A stretch of 64,000 bases of DNA from Rhizobium rhizoryzae. GTDB lineage: Bacteria > Pseudomonadota > Alphaproteobacteria > Rhizobiales > Rhizobiaceae. The stretch's first letter is position 1, and each line of letters starts with the position of its first letter. Positions 43,738-52,341 of the stretch are shown here, piece by piece. The stretch is taken from positions 1,958,501 to 2,022,500 of the forward strand of contig NZ_CP049250.1 in NCBI RefSeq assembly GCF_011046895.1, given 5' to 3'. The position numbers and the translations under genes were made by a program. The notes beneath the pieces were generated by a model. That model made no database searches and was not told where the DNA came from. It worked only from the letters and a program-made list of their open reading frames with translations.

Positions 43738-46074
43738 TCACATCGCCTTCAGCCGCTCCACGGCCATCAGCACGCGTTCTGGCGTTGCGGGGGCATCGAG
43801 GCGCGGGCAGACGGTGTAATCGGCAATGGAGGCAACGGCCATCGAGAGCGCTTCAAGCACAGAAATGCCCAGCATGAAGGGAGGCTCACCGACCGCCTTG
43901 GAGCGACCAATGGTGGCCTCCTTGTTTTCAGACCATTCCGCCAGCTTGACGTTGAAGATCTTCGGACGGTCGGATGCCAGCGGGATCTTGTAGGTGGACG
44001 GCGCGTGTGTGCGAAGCCGACCCTTCGTATCCCACCAGAGTTCTTCCGTCGTCAGCCAGCCCATGCCCTGCACGAATGCACCTTCCACCTGGCCGATATC
44101 GATCGCCGGGTTCAGCGACTTGCCGACATCGTGCAGAATATCGGTGCGATCCACCAGATATTCGCCCGTCAACGTATCGATGGAGACTTCCGAGCAAGCC
44201 GCGCCATAGGCGAAGTAGTAGAAGGGGCGGCCCTTGCCCGCTGCACGATCCCAGTGGATCTTGGGCGTCTTGTAGAAGCCTGCGGCGGAAAGCTGAACGC
44301 GATCATAATAGGCGGCACGCACCAGCGTGTCGAACGGTACCTCGTCCTCGCCCACACGCACGCGATTGGCAAGGAACTCTACCTGATCCTTCTCCACCTT
44401 CCATTGACGGCAGGCGAAATCGATGAGCCGTTCCTTGATCTGGCGGGCTGCATCATAAGCAGCCATGCCGTTCAGATCCGAGCCGGACGAGGCGGCCGTG
44501 GCAGACGTGTTCGGCACCTTGCCAGTGGTCGTGGCGGTGATCTTCACCCGGTCGATATCGACATTGAAGGTGTCGGCCACCACCTGCGCCACCTTGGTGT
44601 AAAGGCCCTGGCCCATTTCCGTGCCGCCGTGGTTCAGGTGAATGGAGCCATCCTGATAGATATGCACCAGCGCACCGGCCTGATTATAGGCGGTCATGGT
44701 GAAAGAGATGCCGAATTTCACGGGCGTCAGCGCGATACCCTTGCGGATGACCGGGCTGTTTTCGTTGAACTCGATGATGGCCTGACGGCGAGCGCGGTAA
44801 TCACTGGAGGCCTCCAGTTCTTCCACCAGCTTCAGGATGATGTTGTCTTCCACCTCCTGATGATAGGGCGTTAGCGTGCGGCCCGATCCCGGCTGGCCGT
44901 AGAAGTTCAGCTTGCGGATATCGAGCGGGTCCTTGCCCACTGCATAGGCGATTTCCTCGATGAAGCGTTCGCCGCCCACCATTCCCTGCGGCCCACCAAA
45001 ACCACGAAAGGCGGTGTTGGAGCAGGTGTGGGTTTTCAGCGGCTTAGAAGTGAGGTGCACATGCGGATAGAAATAGCTCGAATCCGCATGGAACAGCGCG
45101 CGATCCGTCACGGGGCCGGAGAGATCCGCCGAGAAGCCGCAGCGAGCCGCATAGGTGGCATCGACAGCGTGAATGCGGCCTTCCTCATCGAAGGCGAGAT
45201 CGTAATTGACGTGGAAGTCGTGGCGTTTGCCTGTTACGGCCATGTCTTCATCGCGGTCGGGCCGGAATTTTACGGCGCGGTTCAGCTTCTTGGCTGCCAC
45301 CGCTGCCAGGCATGCAAACAGATTGCCCTGCGTTTCCTTGCCGCCGAAGCCACCGCCCATGCGGCGTGTCTTCACTTCCACCGCATTGTTGGCGCAGCCC
45401 AGAACATGGGCAACCATATGCTGCACTTCGCTGGGGTGCTGGGTGGAGGACCAGACGAGGATATCCTCGTCTTCACCCGGAATGGCCATGGCGATCTGGC
45501 CTTCCAGATAGAAATGCTCCTGACCGCCAATATACATATGGCCCTGAACGCGCAGCGGTGCCTTTTCGATTTCCGTTTCCGGTTCGCCGCGCTTCAGCGT
45601 CATGGGCTTGACGACCAGCGGTGCATCATTGGCCAGTGCGCTATCGATATCCGTCCAGTGGGGCAGATCCCGGTATTCGATTTTTGCGAGACGGGCAGCC
45701 CGGCGGGCCTGCTCGCGCGTTTCGCCGATGACCACAAAAATCGGCTGGCCGTGGAATTCGACCTTGTCCGTCGCGAGCAACGGCTCGTCATGCTGGCCGG
45801 TTGAGGCGACATCGTTGATGCCGGGAATATCGGCAGCGGTAATCACATCCACAACGCCGGGTGCGGCGCGGACGGCGGTGAGGTCGAGAGACAGGATTTC
45901 GGCATGAGCCCGATCCGACATGCCAAGTGCTGCATGCAGCGTGCCAGCGGGTTCCGGAATGTCATCGATGTATTCGGCGGTGCCGGTCACATGCTTGTGG
46001 GCGGAATCATGCCTGAGCGAGGTGTGCATCGGACCATTAATGGTGTTTTTGGCTTCGAAGGTGGTGGTATCCAT
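43738..46074 (-). CDS. xdhB: Xanthine dehydrogenase molybdopterin subunit
   Basis: A 778-residue large subunit that hydroxylates hypoxanthine and xanthine to urate. It has the molybdopterin motifs KTRRMGGGFGGKE, TAFRGFGGPQGM and HGGTEMGQGLYTKVAQ, and the catalytic glutamate (730) in KAVGEPPFMLG. The frame remains open to 46224, but that stretch only translates the repeat element; the ATG at 46074 has AAGGAGC seven bases upstream and begins a normal N-terminus. It pairs with XdhA upstream. Confidence 0.94.
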   Translation of the reverse strand: MDTTTFEAKNTINGPMHTSLRHDSAHKHVTGTAEYIDDIPEPAGTLHAALGMSDRAHAEILSLDLTAVRAAPGVVDVITAADIPGINDVASTGQHDEPLLATDKVEFHGQPIFVVIGETREQARRAARLAKIEYRDLPHWTDIDSALANDAPLVVKPMTLKRGEPETEIEKAPLRVQGHMYIGGQEHFYLEGQIAMAIPGEDEDILVWSSTQHPSEVQHMVAHVLGCANNAVEVKTRRMGGGFGGKETQGNLFACLAAVAAKKLNRAVKFRPDRDEDMAVTGKRHDFHVNYDLAFDEEGRIHAVDATYAARCGFSADLSGPVTDRALFHADSSYFYPHVHLTSKPLKTHTCSNTAFRGFGGPQGMVGGERFIEEIAYAVGKDPLDIRKLNFYGQPGSGRTLTPYHQEVEDNIILKLVEELEASSDYRARRQAIIEFNENSPVIRKGIALTPVKFGISFTMTAYNQAGALVHIYQDGSIHLNHGGTEMGQGLYTKVAQVVADTFNVDIDRVKITATTTGKVPNTSATAASSGSDLNGMAAYDAARQIKERLIDFACRQWKVEKDQVEFLANRVRVGEDEVPFDTLVRAAYYDRVQLSAAGFYKTPKIHWDRAAGKGRPFYYFAYGAACSEVSIDTLTGEYLVDRTDILHDVGKSLNPAIDIGQVEGAFVQGMGWLTTEELWWDTKGRLRTHAPSTYKIPLASDRPKIFNVKLAEWSENKEATIGRSKAVGEPPFMLGISVLEALSMAVASIADYTVCPRLDAPATPERVLMAVERLKAM

Positions 46075-46156
46075 TAACGGGCTCCTTCGATGATGTGGCA
46101 GATTTTCTGTGGCTGATGATATCTCTCTGTGCTGTCTGGCGATGAGGGAAGCTTTA

Positions 46157-46335
46157 CCCCCCTCTGTCCTGCCGGACATCTCCCCCTCAAGGGGGGAGAT
46201 TGACTTGCGGCACGCTCCCAACACGTCTGCATCCCGATGTGGGTGCGGTGGTTGCGACCTGAATGGCTTCCGATGAGTTTGCGCCTTGCCGATCTCCCCC
46301 CTTGAGGGGGAGATGTCCGGCAGGACAGAGGGGGG
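46157..46335. repeat. Inverted-repeat element 2 between xdhA and xdhB
   Basis: The arms at 46157-46200 and 46292-46335 are exact 44-base inverted copies, identical in sequence to the arms at 43.1-43.3 kb. The 91-base centre shares its left edge (a degenerate ...gctcccaa) with that of element 1 but otherwise differs. It fills most of the 299-base gap between xdhA and xdhB. Confidence 0.85.
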
Positions 46336-46373
46336 TCATTCAAGACCACTGAACTCGAGAAAGAACTCATCCC

Positions 46374-47846
46374 TCAAGCCTCCTCGGGCTCGAAGCGAGA
46401 CAGTTCCTGCGGCTGGCCAGCGGTTTCCAGGAAGAAGCGCGTCAGCAGGTTCTTGGCAGTCAGCGCGCGATACTCGGCTGTAGCGCGCCAGTCCGTCAGC
46501 GGCGTGTAATCTTCATCGAAAAGATCGCGTACCGAAGCGACCGTGTTCCAGGTCCAGGGGCGACCTGCCAGACCGTTTTCGACATGGTTGGCGCGCTTGG
46601 GTGTACCCGCCATGCCGCCGAAGGCGATGCGACAGGTTTCCACGCAGCCCTCGCCATCCAGCTTCAGGTAGAAGGCGCCGCAGAGTGCCGAGATATCCTC
46701 ATCGCGGCGTTTCGAGATTTTGTAGACGGCGTAATATGCTTCCTCATCGGGCAGCGGAACCGTGAATTTCTCAACACACTCGCCGGGTTGACGGTCCTGC
46801 TTGCCGTATTCGATGAAATACTGCTCAAGCGGCATGGAACGCGAACCGGTGGCGGAGCGCAGTGTGAGTTCGGTGCCGAGAGCGATCAGTGCCGGAGGCG
46901 TATCCCCAATGGGTGAGCCGTTGGCGATGTTGCCGCCGATGGTGCCCATATTGCGAACCTGCTGGCCGCCGATGCGATCAATGAGGCGACCAAGCGCTGG
47001 ATAATGGCTTTCCAGCACTTCGAAGGCTTGGGTATAGGTGACGCCCGCGCCAATGACGATGCTGGTTTCATCTTCCGTAATGGTTTGCAGATCGGTCAGG
47101 TGATTGATGAAGACGACCGGATTGATGGGCCGCATCTGCTTCGTCACCCACAGGCCGACATCGGTGGCGCCCGCAACGATGGTCGCGCTCGGATGCTCGG
47201 CCAGCACCTCTGCCAGATCGGAGAGTGTGCCAGGAATGATGGCCTGATTTTCACCCTTTGAAATGCGGATGGTGTCGCTGGACGAGCGTATGGTCCAGAG
47301 CTTGGCCATGATCTCGGCGCGGTCGCGCTCGATCGGGTCGAACAGGGCGCTTGGGCGTTGCGTCGCCACTTGCTCGGCGGCCTTGACAATTGGCTCATAG
47401 CCCGTGCAGCGACAGAGATTGCCTTGCAGCGCCGTTTCGATTTCCGCCCGCGTCGGGTTTTCGGTCGTCATCCACAGGCCGTAGAGCGACATGACGAAAC
47501 CCGGCGTGCAGAAGCCGCATTGCGAACCGTGGCAATCCACCATGGCCTGCTGCACCGGGTGAAGCTCGCCGTTCTTTCCCGCCAGATGCTCCACCGTCAC
47601 CACATGGGTGCCGTGGAGGGAGCCGACAAAGCGGATGCAGGCATTGACGCTTTCATAGCGCAGCGCGCCGCCGATCAAGCGACCGACAAGCACAGTGCAG
47701 GCTCCGCAATCGCCTTCCGCGCAGCCTTCCTTGCTGCCAGTCAGCCTTCGTCTCAGCCTCAGATAATCCAGAAGCGTTTCCGTCGGAGCAAAATCGCCTA
47801 ACGAAACATCGTCGCCATTGAGAATAAAACGGATGGCTGATGTCAT
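46374..47846 (-). CDS. xdhA: Xanthine dehydrogenase small subunit (2Fe-2S and FAD domains)
   Basis: A 490-residue subunit that carries electrons from the molybdenum site to NAD. The N-terminal half has both 2Fe-2S clusters: GCAEGDCGACTVL (Cys42, 47, 50) and CGFCTPGF (110, 113) with GNLCRCTGY (145, 147). The C-terminal half is the FAD domain, with IVAGATDVGLWVTK and MGTIGGNIANGSPIGD. It lies 21 bases downstream of bdhA on the same strand. Confidence 0.94.
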   Translation of the reverse strand: MTSAIRFILNGDDVSLGDFAPTETLLDYLRLRRRLTGSKEGCAEGDCGACTVLVGRLIGGALRYESVNACIRFVGSLHGTHVVTVEHLAGKNGELHPVQQAMVDCHGSQCGFCTPGFVMSLYGLWMTTENPTRAEIETALQGNLCRCTGYEPIVKAAEQVATQRPSALFDPIERDRAEIMAKLWTIRSSSDTIRISKGENQAIIPGTLSDLAEVLAEHPSATIVAGATDVGLWVTKQMRPINPVVFINHLTDLQTITEDETSIVIGAGVTYTQAFEVLESHYPALGRLIDRIGGQQVRNMGTIGGNIANGSPIGDTPPALIALGTELTLRSATGSRSMPLEQYFIEYGKQDRQPGECVEKFTVPLPDEEAYYAVYKISKRRDEDISALCGAFYLKLDGEGCVETCRIAFGGMAGTPKRANHVENGLAGRPWTWNTVASVRDLFDEDYTPLTDWRATAEYRALTAKNLLTRFFLETAGQPQELSRFEPEEA

Positions 47847-47867
47847 GCCTGTTCCCTTGTGAACGGT

Positions 47868-48650
47868 TTATTGGGCGGTCCAGCCGCCGTCGATAGTGAT
47901 GTGTGTGCCGGTAATCTGCCGTGCTGCGTCGCTGGCGAGGAAGAGGGCGGTTTGTGCCACTTCCTCGATGGAGACGAATTCCTTCGTCGCCTGCAAACGG
48001 AGCATGACGTCCGTCTTGACCGCCTCTTCCGAGATACCACGTTCGCGCGCCGTGTCGGGGATCTGTTTCTCCACGAGGGGCGTCAGCACGTAGCCGGGGC
48101 AGATGGCGTTCACTGTAATGCCGGTTTCGGCCAATTCCAGTGCGGCGGTTTTGGTGAGACCCAAAACGCCGTGCTTGGCTGCCACATAAGCAGATTTGAA
48201 CGGGGATGCAACAAGTCCGTGCGCGGAAGCCACGTTGATGATGCGCCCCTTGCCCGCCTTTTTCATCAGTGGAATTGTGTGGCGCATGGTGTGGAAGGCG
48301 GAAGACAGCAGGATCGCAATCAGCTGATCCCACTTCTCGACCGGAAAATCCTCGATTTTCGAGACATGCTGGATGCCGGCATTGTTGACCAGCACATCCA
48401 CCGTTCCGAATTCGCGCGCGGCCGTGGCAATAAGGTCGGCAATTTCATCCGGTTTCGTCATGTCCGCGCCATGATAGAGAACGCGGCCTGTAGAGAGCGA
48501 ATCAAGCTCCGCGCGAGCGGCCTCGATTTCTTCCGCTTTGCCGAAACCGTTGATGATCACGTTGGCGCCTTCGGCTGCGAACGCACGGGCAATTCCAAGC
48601 CCGATGCCGCTGGTGGATCCGGTTACGACGACGCTTCTGGCCATGCTCAT
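47868..48650 (-). CDS. bdhA: D-3-hydroxybutyrate dehydrogenase
   Basis: A 260-residue short-chain dehydrogenase that interconverts 3-hydroxybutyrate and acetoacetate with NAD, part of polyhydroxybutyrate use. It shows VTGSTSGIGLGIARAFAAEG near residue 10, NNAGIQHVSKIEDFP, the catalytic YVAAKHG, and the C-terminal GTHITIDGGWTAQ typical of BdhA. It starts a transcription unit with xdhA and xdhB. I recall a bdhA-xdhA2-xdhB2 operon reported in Sinorhizobium meliloti, which matches this order. Confidence 0.92.
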   Translation of the reverse strand: MSMARSVVVTGSTSGIGLGIARAFAAEGANVIINGFGKAEEIEAARAELDSLSTGRVLYHGADMTKPDEIADLIATAAREFGTVDVLVNNAGIQHVSKIEDFPVEKWDQLIAILLSSAFHTMRHTIPLMKKAGKGRIINVASAHGLVASPFKSAYVAAKHGVLGLTKTAALELAETGITVNAICPGYVLTPLVEKQIPDTARERGISEEAVKTDVMLRLQATKEFVSIEEVAQTALFLASDAARQITGTHITIDGGWTAQ

Positions 48651-48784
48651 TCTCCCTGTCTCACGGCTCTGTTGCAGTGCATGAGAGGAAGGTATGCCTA
48701 AAGCGGCACGGCTGGCAATGTCTCGCGTATATGTAGTATGGTCTTCCTGATTGCAATCACGTTACAATTTCAGGAGAGACACTC

Positions 48785-49411
48785 ATGATGATGCCAAACG
48801 ACACGCCAACGACCTCCGCGGCAGCCGCGACCCTCGGCAGTGCGCATCTCTTGCACATGTCCCGCGTGCCTTATGCCATCTCCCTGTTCTGTGTGTTTTC
48901 GATTGTTGCTCTATTTACTGCGCAGATCTTTATTCCAGGGCCCGTCATGGGGGCGGTATCGGAGAGTGATGATCCGATCTACCGGCTGCTCATCCCCAAT
49001 CTCGTTTTCATCATTCTCTTTTTCATTGCCTGCATTGCGGCCTTTGTCGGCTACAAGCTGACGGTCGCTTCCGGCGCAGCGGCAGCGCCAGTAATCCCCA
49101 AGAACGATTACGAGTTGTTGGCACCATTGGTGGCGGAGGGTAAATCGGATGCGATTGACCAGTATGTGCGATTGAGCAGCCTCACGCGCTTTACCGGAAC
49201 ATTCACGCAGCTGGGACTGACCGGGCTGCCGCTGGCAACGATTTTCCTGACGCTTGTCTTTTCGTTCCTGGCTCTCTTTGCCGCGCAATTTCTCGATCTG
49301 GCAAAGTTGACGCTGGGCGCCTTCATCGGTTCTTTCGTCCAGCGGCAGGTCGAGCGGCAGAATTCTCCGAGCACCGGCGATGCCGCTGCCCGGTTTGCCG
49401 AATCGGCCTGA
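48785..49411 (+). CDS. Hypothetical membrane protein
   Basis: A 208-residue inner-membrane protein with three or four hydrophobic segments (about residues 28-50, 66-90, 143-175) and a cytoplasmic or periplasmic middle rich in charged residues (KNDYELLAPLVAEGKSD). I do not recognise the family. AGGAGAG precedes the start. It is divergent from bdhA. Confidence 0.7.
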   Translation: MMMPNDTPTTSAAAATLGSAHLLHMSRVPYAISLFCVFSIVALFTAQIFIPGPVMGAVSESDDPIYRLLIPNLVFIILFFIACIAAFVGYKLTVASGAAAAPVIPKNDYELLAPLVAEGKSDAIDQYVRLSSLTRFTGTFTQLGLTGLPLATIFLTLVFSFLALFAAQFLDLAKLTLGAFIGSFVQRQVERQNSPSTGDAAARFAESA

Positions 49412-49491
49412 GTTCAGGCCTGGTTTCGCCTTCTGCTACAGCGCGGCACGTTCGATTGAACGCGCGAACGACGCTGTAAGACCTTGACTTG

Positions 49492-49539
49492 ATGCATGCT
49501 CGTTCCGCTCAACCGAATCCGGTTGAGCGCGACATGCAT
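49492..49539. repeat. Nested palindrome between convergent genes
   Basis: ATGCATG/CATGCAT form the outside and GCTCAACCG/CGGTTGAGC a perfect inner stem (49507-49528). A 21-base block at 49516-49536 recurs at 11189-11209. It abuts the stop of the IalB-like gene and might act as a terminator for both convergent genes. Confidence 0.55.
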
Positions 49540-50036
49540 TAGCGGCAGTTGCTCACCGCGCTGAGGGCGGCGGAAACACCCTTCAGCGAGTAGGTGTAGC
49601 TGGTATCGGTGCCGCGTGCGGATATGGCTTTGACGGTCATGTCGCTGCCGCCACGCATGGCCGCAACAAGCTCCGGCTCTCGCTGCGGATCGCGGACCCA
49701 GGCTGCGTTCTCCTTCGGAATCATCGTGAAGGTATCGCCGCCAATGGTAACGGTGAGCTTCGAGCCTTCCTTGAGGCTGTAGCCCATGATGGCCTGCGGC
49801 ATCAGTCCGGATTGCCCGGTCTGCGGCGCGACCAGAAAGAAATTGTCCCCATGACTGACGCTTGCCGGTTGCTGCTGCACCGGCACGGAGAGCACGTAGC
49901 AGTTCTTGGCTGTGCCAGCGCCATAAGAATAGACGCCCCAGGCATCGAATTGCTTGATCCGGTTCGGTTGGGCTGCAAAGGCCGAGGTGGATAGCAAGGC
50001 GATGGAAATGGCTAGGGCGCATGTCTTTATGGACAT
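49539..50036 (-). CDS. Invasion-associated locus B (IalB) family protein
   Basis: A 165-residue exported protein. The signal peptide (KTCALAISIALLSTSAFA) is cleaved near residue 20; the mature part has the IalB pattern FDAWGVYSY, CYVLSVPVQQQPA, and the VKAISARGTDTSYTYSLKG end with a terminal cysteine (SNCR). The role is in the periplasm or outer membrane and not well defined outside Bartonella. The ATG at 50036 has AGGAGA upstream; the frame runs on to 50081 without support. Confidence 0.85.
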   Translation of the reverse strand: MSIKTCALAISIALLSTSAFAAQPNRIKQFDAWGVYSYGAGTAKNCYVLSVPVQQQPASVSHGDNFFLVAPQTGQSGLMPQAIMGYSLKEGSKLTVTIGGDTFTMIPKENAAWVRDPQREPELVAAMRGGSDMTVKAISARGTDTSYTYSLKGVSAALSAVSNCR

Positions 50037-50146
50037 CGAACTCTCCTGATCAGAAATGTGAAAAACAGCCCAGACGAGCATGCTCTGCGTGGGCGTGACA
50101 GCGTGTGATTGAACCGGGGCAGAGTTATCGAAAGGTTAAGGGAGGG

Positions 50147-50183
50147 ATCAACCCTTGAGACACTCCGCTCACAAAGGGTTGAT
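50147..50183. promoter_or_regulatory. Inverted repeat upstream of IalB-like/LLM genes
   Basis: ATCAACCCTT at 50147-50156 is matched by AAGGGTTGAT at 50174-50183, a perfect 10-base inverted repeat with a 17-base spacer, in the 350-base gap between the divergent ialB-like and flavin monooxygenase genes. It could be an operator or an RNA hairpin; no T run follows. I see nothing else in this gap. Confidence 0.4.
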
Positions 50184-50386
50184 GACATGTGCTCAGATTG
50201 GAGTTGTTGTCGGGTTGAAGTAGCGCGCGAGGTTCCTGCAATCATGATTCCGGAAGGCTCCCTAACCGGCTGATTGCGGAATCGTTTTGGCTGTTGCGTA
50301 TCGAAATTCTTGACGGATTGTTTCGAGACTTTCTGCTTTGCAGGAGCCGTGCCAGTTTCTATCTACAAGCTAATGTTGAAACACGG

Positions 50387-51460
50387 ATGATGATCATGGA
50401 ACTCGGCCTTTATACCTTTGCGGATGTCGATCCCAATGCGGCGACCGGAAAACGCGGACCGGATGCGGCACTGCGGCTGAAGCACCTGCTGGAGGAGATC
50501 GAGCTTGCCGATCAGGTAGGGCTCGATGTCTTTGGCCTTGGCGAACATCACAGGCCGGATTATGCCGTCTCGTCACCGTCCACGGTTCTGGCTGCGGCGG
50601 CGGTCAAGACAAAGACCATCCGGCTGACGAGTGCTGTTTCCGTGCTGAGCTCCGATGATCCGATCCGCGTGTTCCAGCAGTTTGCGACGGTGGACCTTCT
50701 GTCTGGCGGACGCGCCGAAATCATGGCTGGCCGTGGATCTTTCATCGAATCCTATCCGCTGTTCGGCTACGACCTCAACGACTACGACCATTTGTTTTCC
50801 GAAAAGCTGGACATGCTCCTGACGCTTCGCGATCAGGAGATCGTCAACTGGTCCGGCGAGTTGCGGGCGCCGATCAATAATCGCGGTGTCTATCCACGCC
50901 CCCTTCAGGAGAAGCTGCCGATCTGGATCGCTGTCGGTGGTACGCCGCAAAGCGTGGCGCGGGCTGGCGCCATGGGGCTGCCGCTGGCGGTTGCGATTAT
51001 CGGCGGCGAGTATGCGCGCTTTGCGCCCTTTTTCGAATTGTATCGCGAGGCAGCCCGCCGCGCCGGTCAGGATCCGACAAAGCTGAAGACCAGCATCAAT
51101 GTTCATGGCTTCATTGCCGATACGACGGAAGCTGCAGCCGATCAGTTCTACGGGCCGCAGGCGGCAGTCATGGATCGCATCGGCCGGGAGCGCGGCTGGC
51201 CGCCTACCAACCGCGCCCAGTTCGACCGTGCGCGGTCTGCGCCGGGCAATCTGTTTGTTGGCGATCCCGAACTGGTGGCAGAGAAGATTGTGGCCGCGCA
51301 TCGCGTGTTCGGCAATGACCGCTTCCTGCTGCAGATGGCAATCGGCCTGATGCCGCATGACCAGATCATGCGGGGCATCGAACTCTTCGGCACGAAGGTT
51401 GCGCCTCTGGTCAGAAAAGAATTGACCTCGCAACCGGAAGGGGCGAAACCCGCCGCCTGA
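50387..51460 (+). CDS. LLM-class flavin-dependent oxidoreductase
   Basis: A 357-residue luciferase-like monooxygenase that uses reduced FMN. It begins [14 protein letters not shown], with [24 protein letters not shown] and [14 protein letters not shown] as the family motifs. The substrate is unknown. Three start ATGs cluster at 50387, 50390 and 50396; the frame extends to 50294 but upstream sequence does not look conserved. The map gene follows closely. Confidence 0.88.
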   Translation: MMIMELGLYTFADVDPNAATGKRGPDAALRLKHLLEEIELADQVGLDVFGLGEHHRPDYAVSSPSTVLAAAAVKTKTIRLTSAVSVLSSDDPIRVFQQFATVDLLSGGRAEIMAGRGSFIESYPLFGYDLNDYDHLFSEKLDMLLTLRDQEIVNWSGELRAPINNRGVYPRPLQEKLPIWIAVGGTPQSVARAGAMGLPLAVAIIGGEYARFAPFFELYREAARRAGQDPTKLKTSINVHGFIADTTEAAADQFYGPQAAVMDRIGRERGWPPTNRAQFDRARSAPGNLFVGDPELVAEKIVAAHRVFGNDRFLLQMAIGLMPHDQIMRGIELFGTKVAPLVRKELTSQPEGAKPAA

Positions 51461-51465
51461 CGCGG

Positions 51466-52236
51466 TTGATGGATGATGTGATGATTGTTTCCAGCGAAGA
51501 CGAATTGGACAAGTTGAAGGCGATCGGGCGGTTGTGCGCCCGGGCCGTCGACCTGATGGGCAAATCGCTGGAGCCCGGTATCACCACGAAGGAACTCGAC
51601 GATATTGGCCGCAGGCTGCTGGAAGAGAACGGAGCGCAATCGGCACCGGAATTCTGCTACCAGTTTCCAGGCGCCACCTGCATCAGCGTCAATGAAGAGG
51701 TTGCACACGGCATTCCCGGAGACCGCGTCATTCAGGCGGGCGATCTCGTGAATATCGATGTCTCTGCCGTGAAAGACGGGTTTTTCGGCGATACAGGATC
51801 TTCCTTTGCCGTGCCGCCGGTGAAGCGTGAAATCGAAAAGCTGGTGCGCGATGGACGTCGGGCGCTCTGGACAGGTTTGCAGCAGGTGAAGACCGGCAAG
51901 CCCATGGCAGGCATCGGCAACGCCATCGGGACCTTTGCCAAGAAAAACCGCTATACGCTGATCACCAATCTTGCCAGCCATGGCGTTGGCCGTTCGCTGC
52001 ATGAGGAACCCTCAGAGCTTCCGACATGGCCTGATCCGGACGAGACGCGGACCATGGAGGAGGGGCTTGTGTTCACGGTCGAGCCGTTTCTGTCGCTGGG
52101 CGCAACCTGGGCCGAAGACGGCGGCAATGGCGACCCGTGGACGCTGTACGGAGATCCGCGCGCTCCGACTGTGCAGTTCGAGCATACGATCGTGGTGACG
52201 CGGAATGGCCCGCTCATTCTCACGCTGGCGGAATAG
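51466..52236 (+). CDS. map: Type I methionine aminopeptidase
   Basis: A 256-residue metal-dependent enzyme that removes the initiator methionine. The pita-bread fold ligands are visible: HGIPGD (His81), NIDVSAVKDGFFGDTG (Asp98, Asp109), SHGVGRSLHEEP (the His near 174), FTVEPF and VQFEHTIVV. It starts five bases after the flavin monooxygenase stop. The genome probably has another housekeeping copy; this may be an accessory paralogue. Confidence 0.9.
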   Translation: MMDDVMIVSSEDELDKLKAIGRLCARAVDLMGKSLEPGITTKELDDIGRRLLEENGAQSAPEFCYQFPGATCISVNEEVAHGIPGDRVIQAGDLVNIDVSAVKDGFFGDTGSSFAVPPVKREIEKLVRDGRRALWTGLQQVKTGKPMAGIGNAIGTFAKKNRYTLITNLASHGVGRSLHEEPSELPTWPDPDETRTMEEGLVFTVEPFLSLGATWAEDGGNGDPWTLYGDPRAPTVQFEHTIVVTRNGPLILTLAE

Positions 52237-52341
52237 GCTGTGCCGCTGCCTGGTTCTTGCTGTGCCAATTATCAAGAAGCGTGATATCAGCCATTTCCGA
52301 TCTTTGATTGTGATCTGCTTCAGCGCCTGCCATAGGGGCGC

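Noticed and set aside
46074..46224. Upstream extension of xdhB
   Set aside because: The extra 50 codons only translate the repeat arm; a strong ribosome site supports the ATG at 46074.
43138..46335. CRISPR array
   Set aside because: The repeated units occur as inverted pairs separated by kilobases, not as regularly spaced direct repeats, and no cas gene is present.
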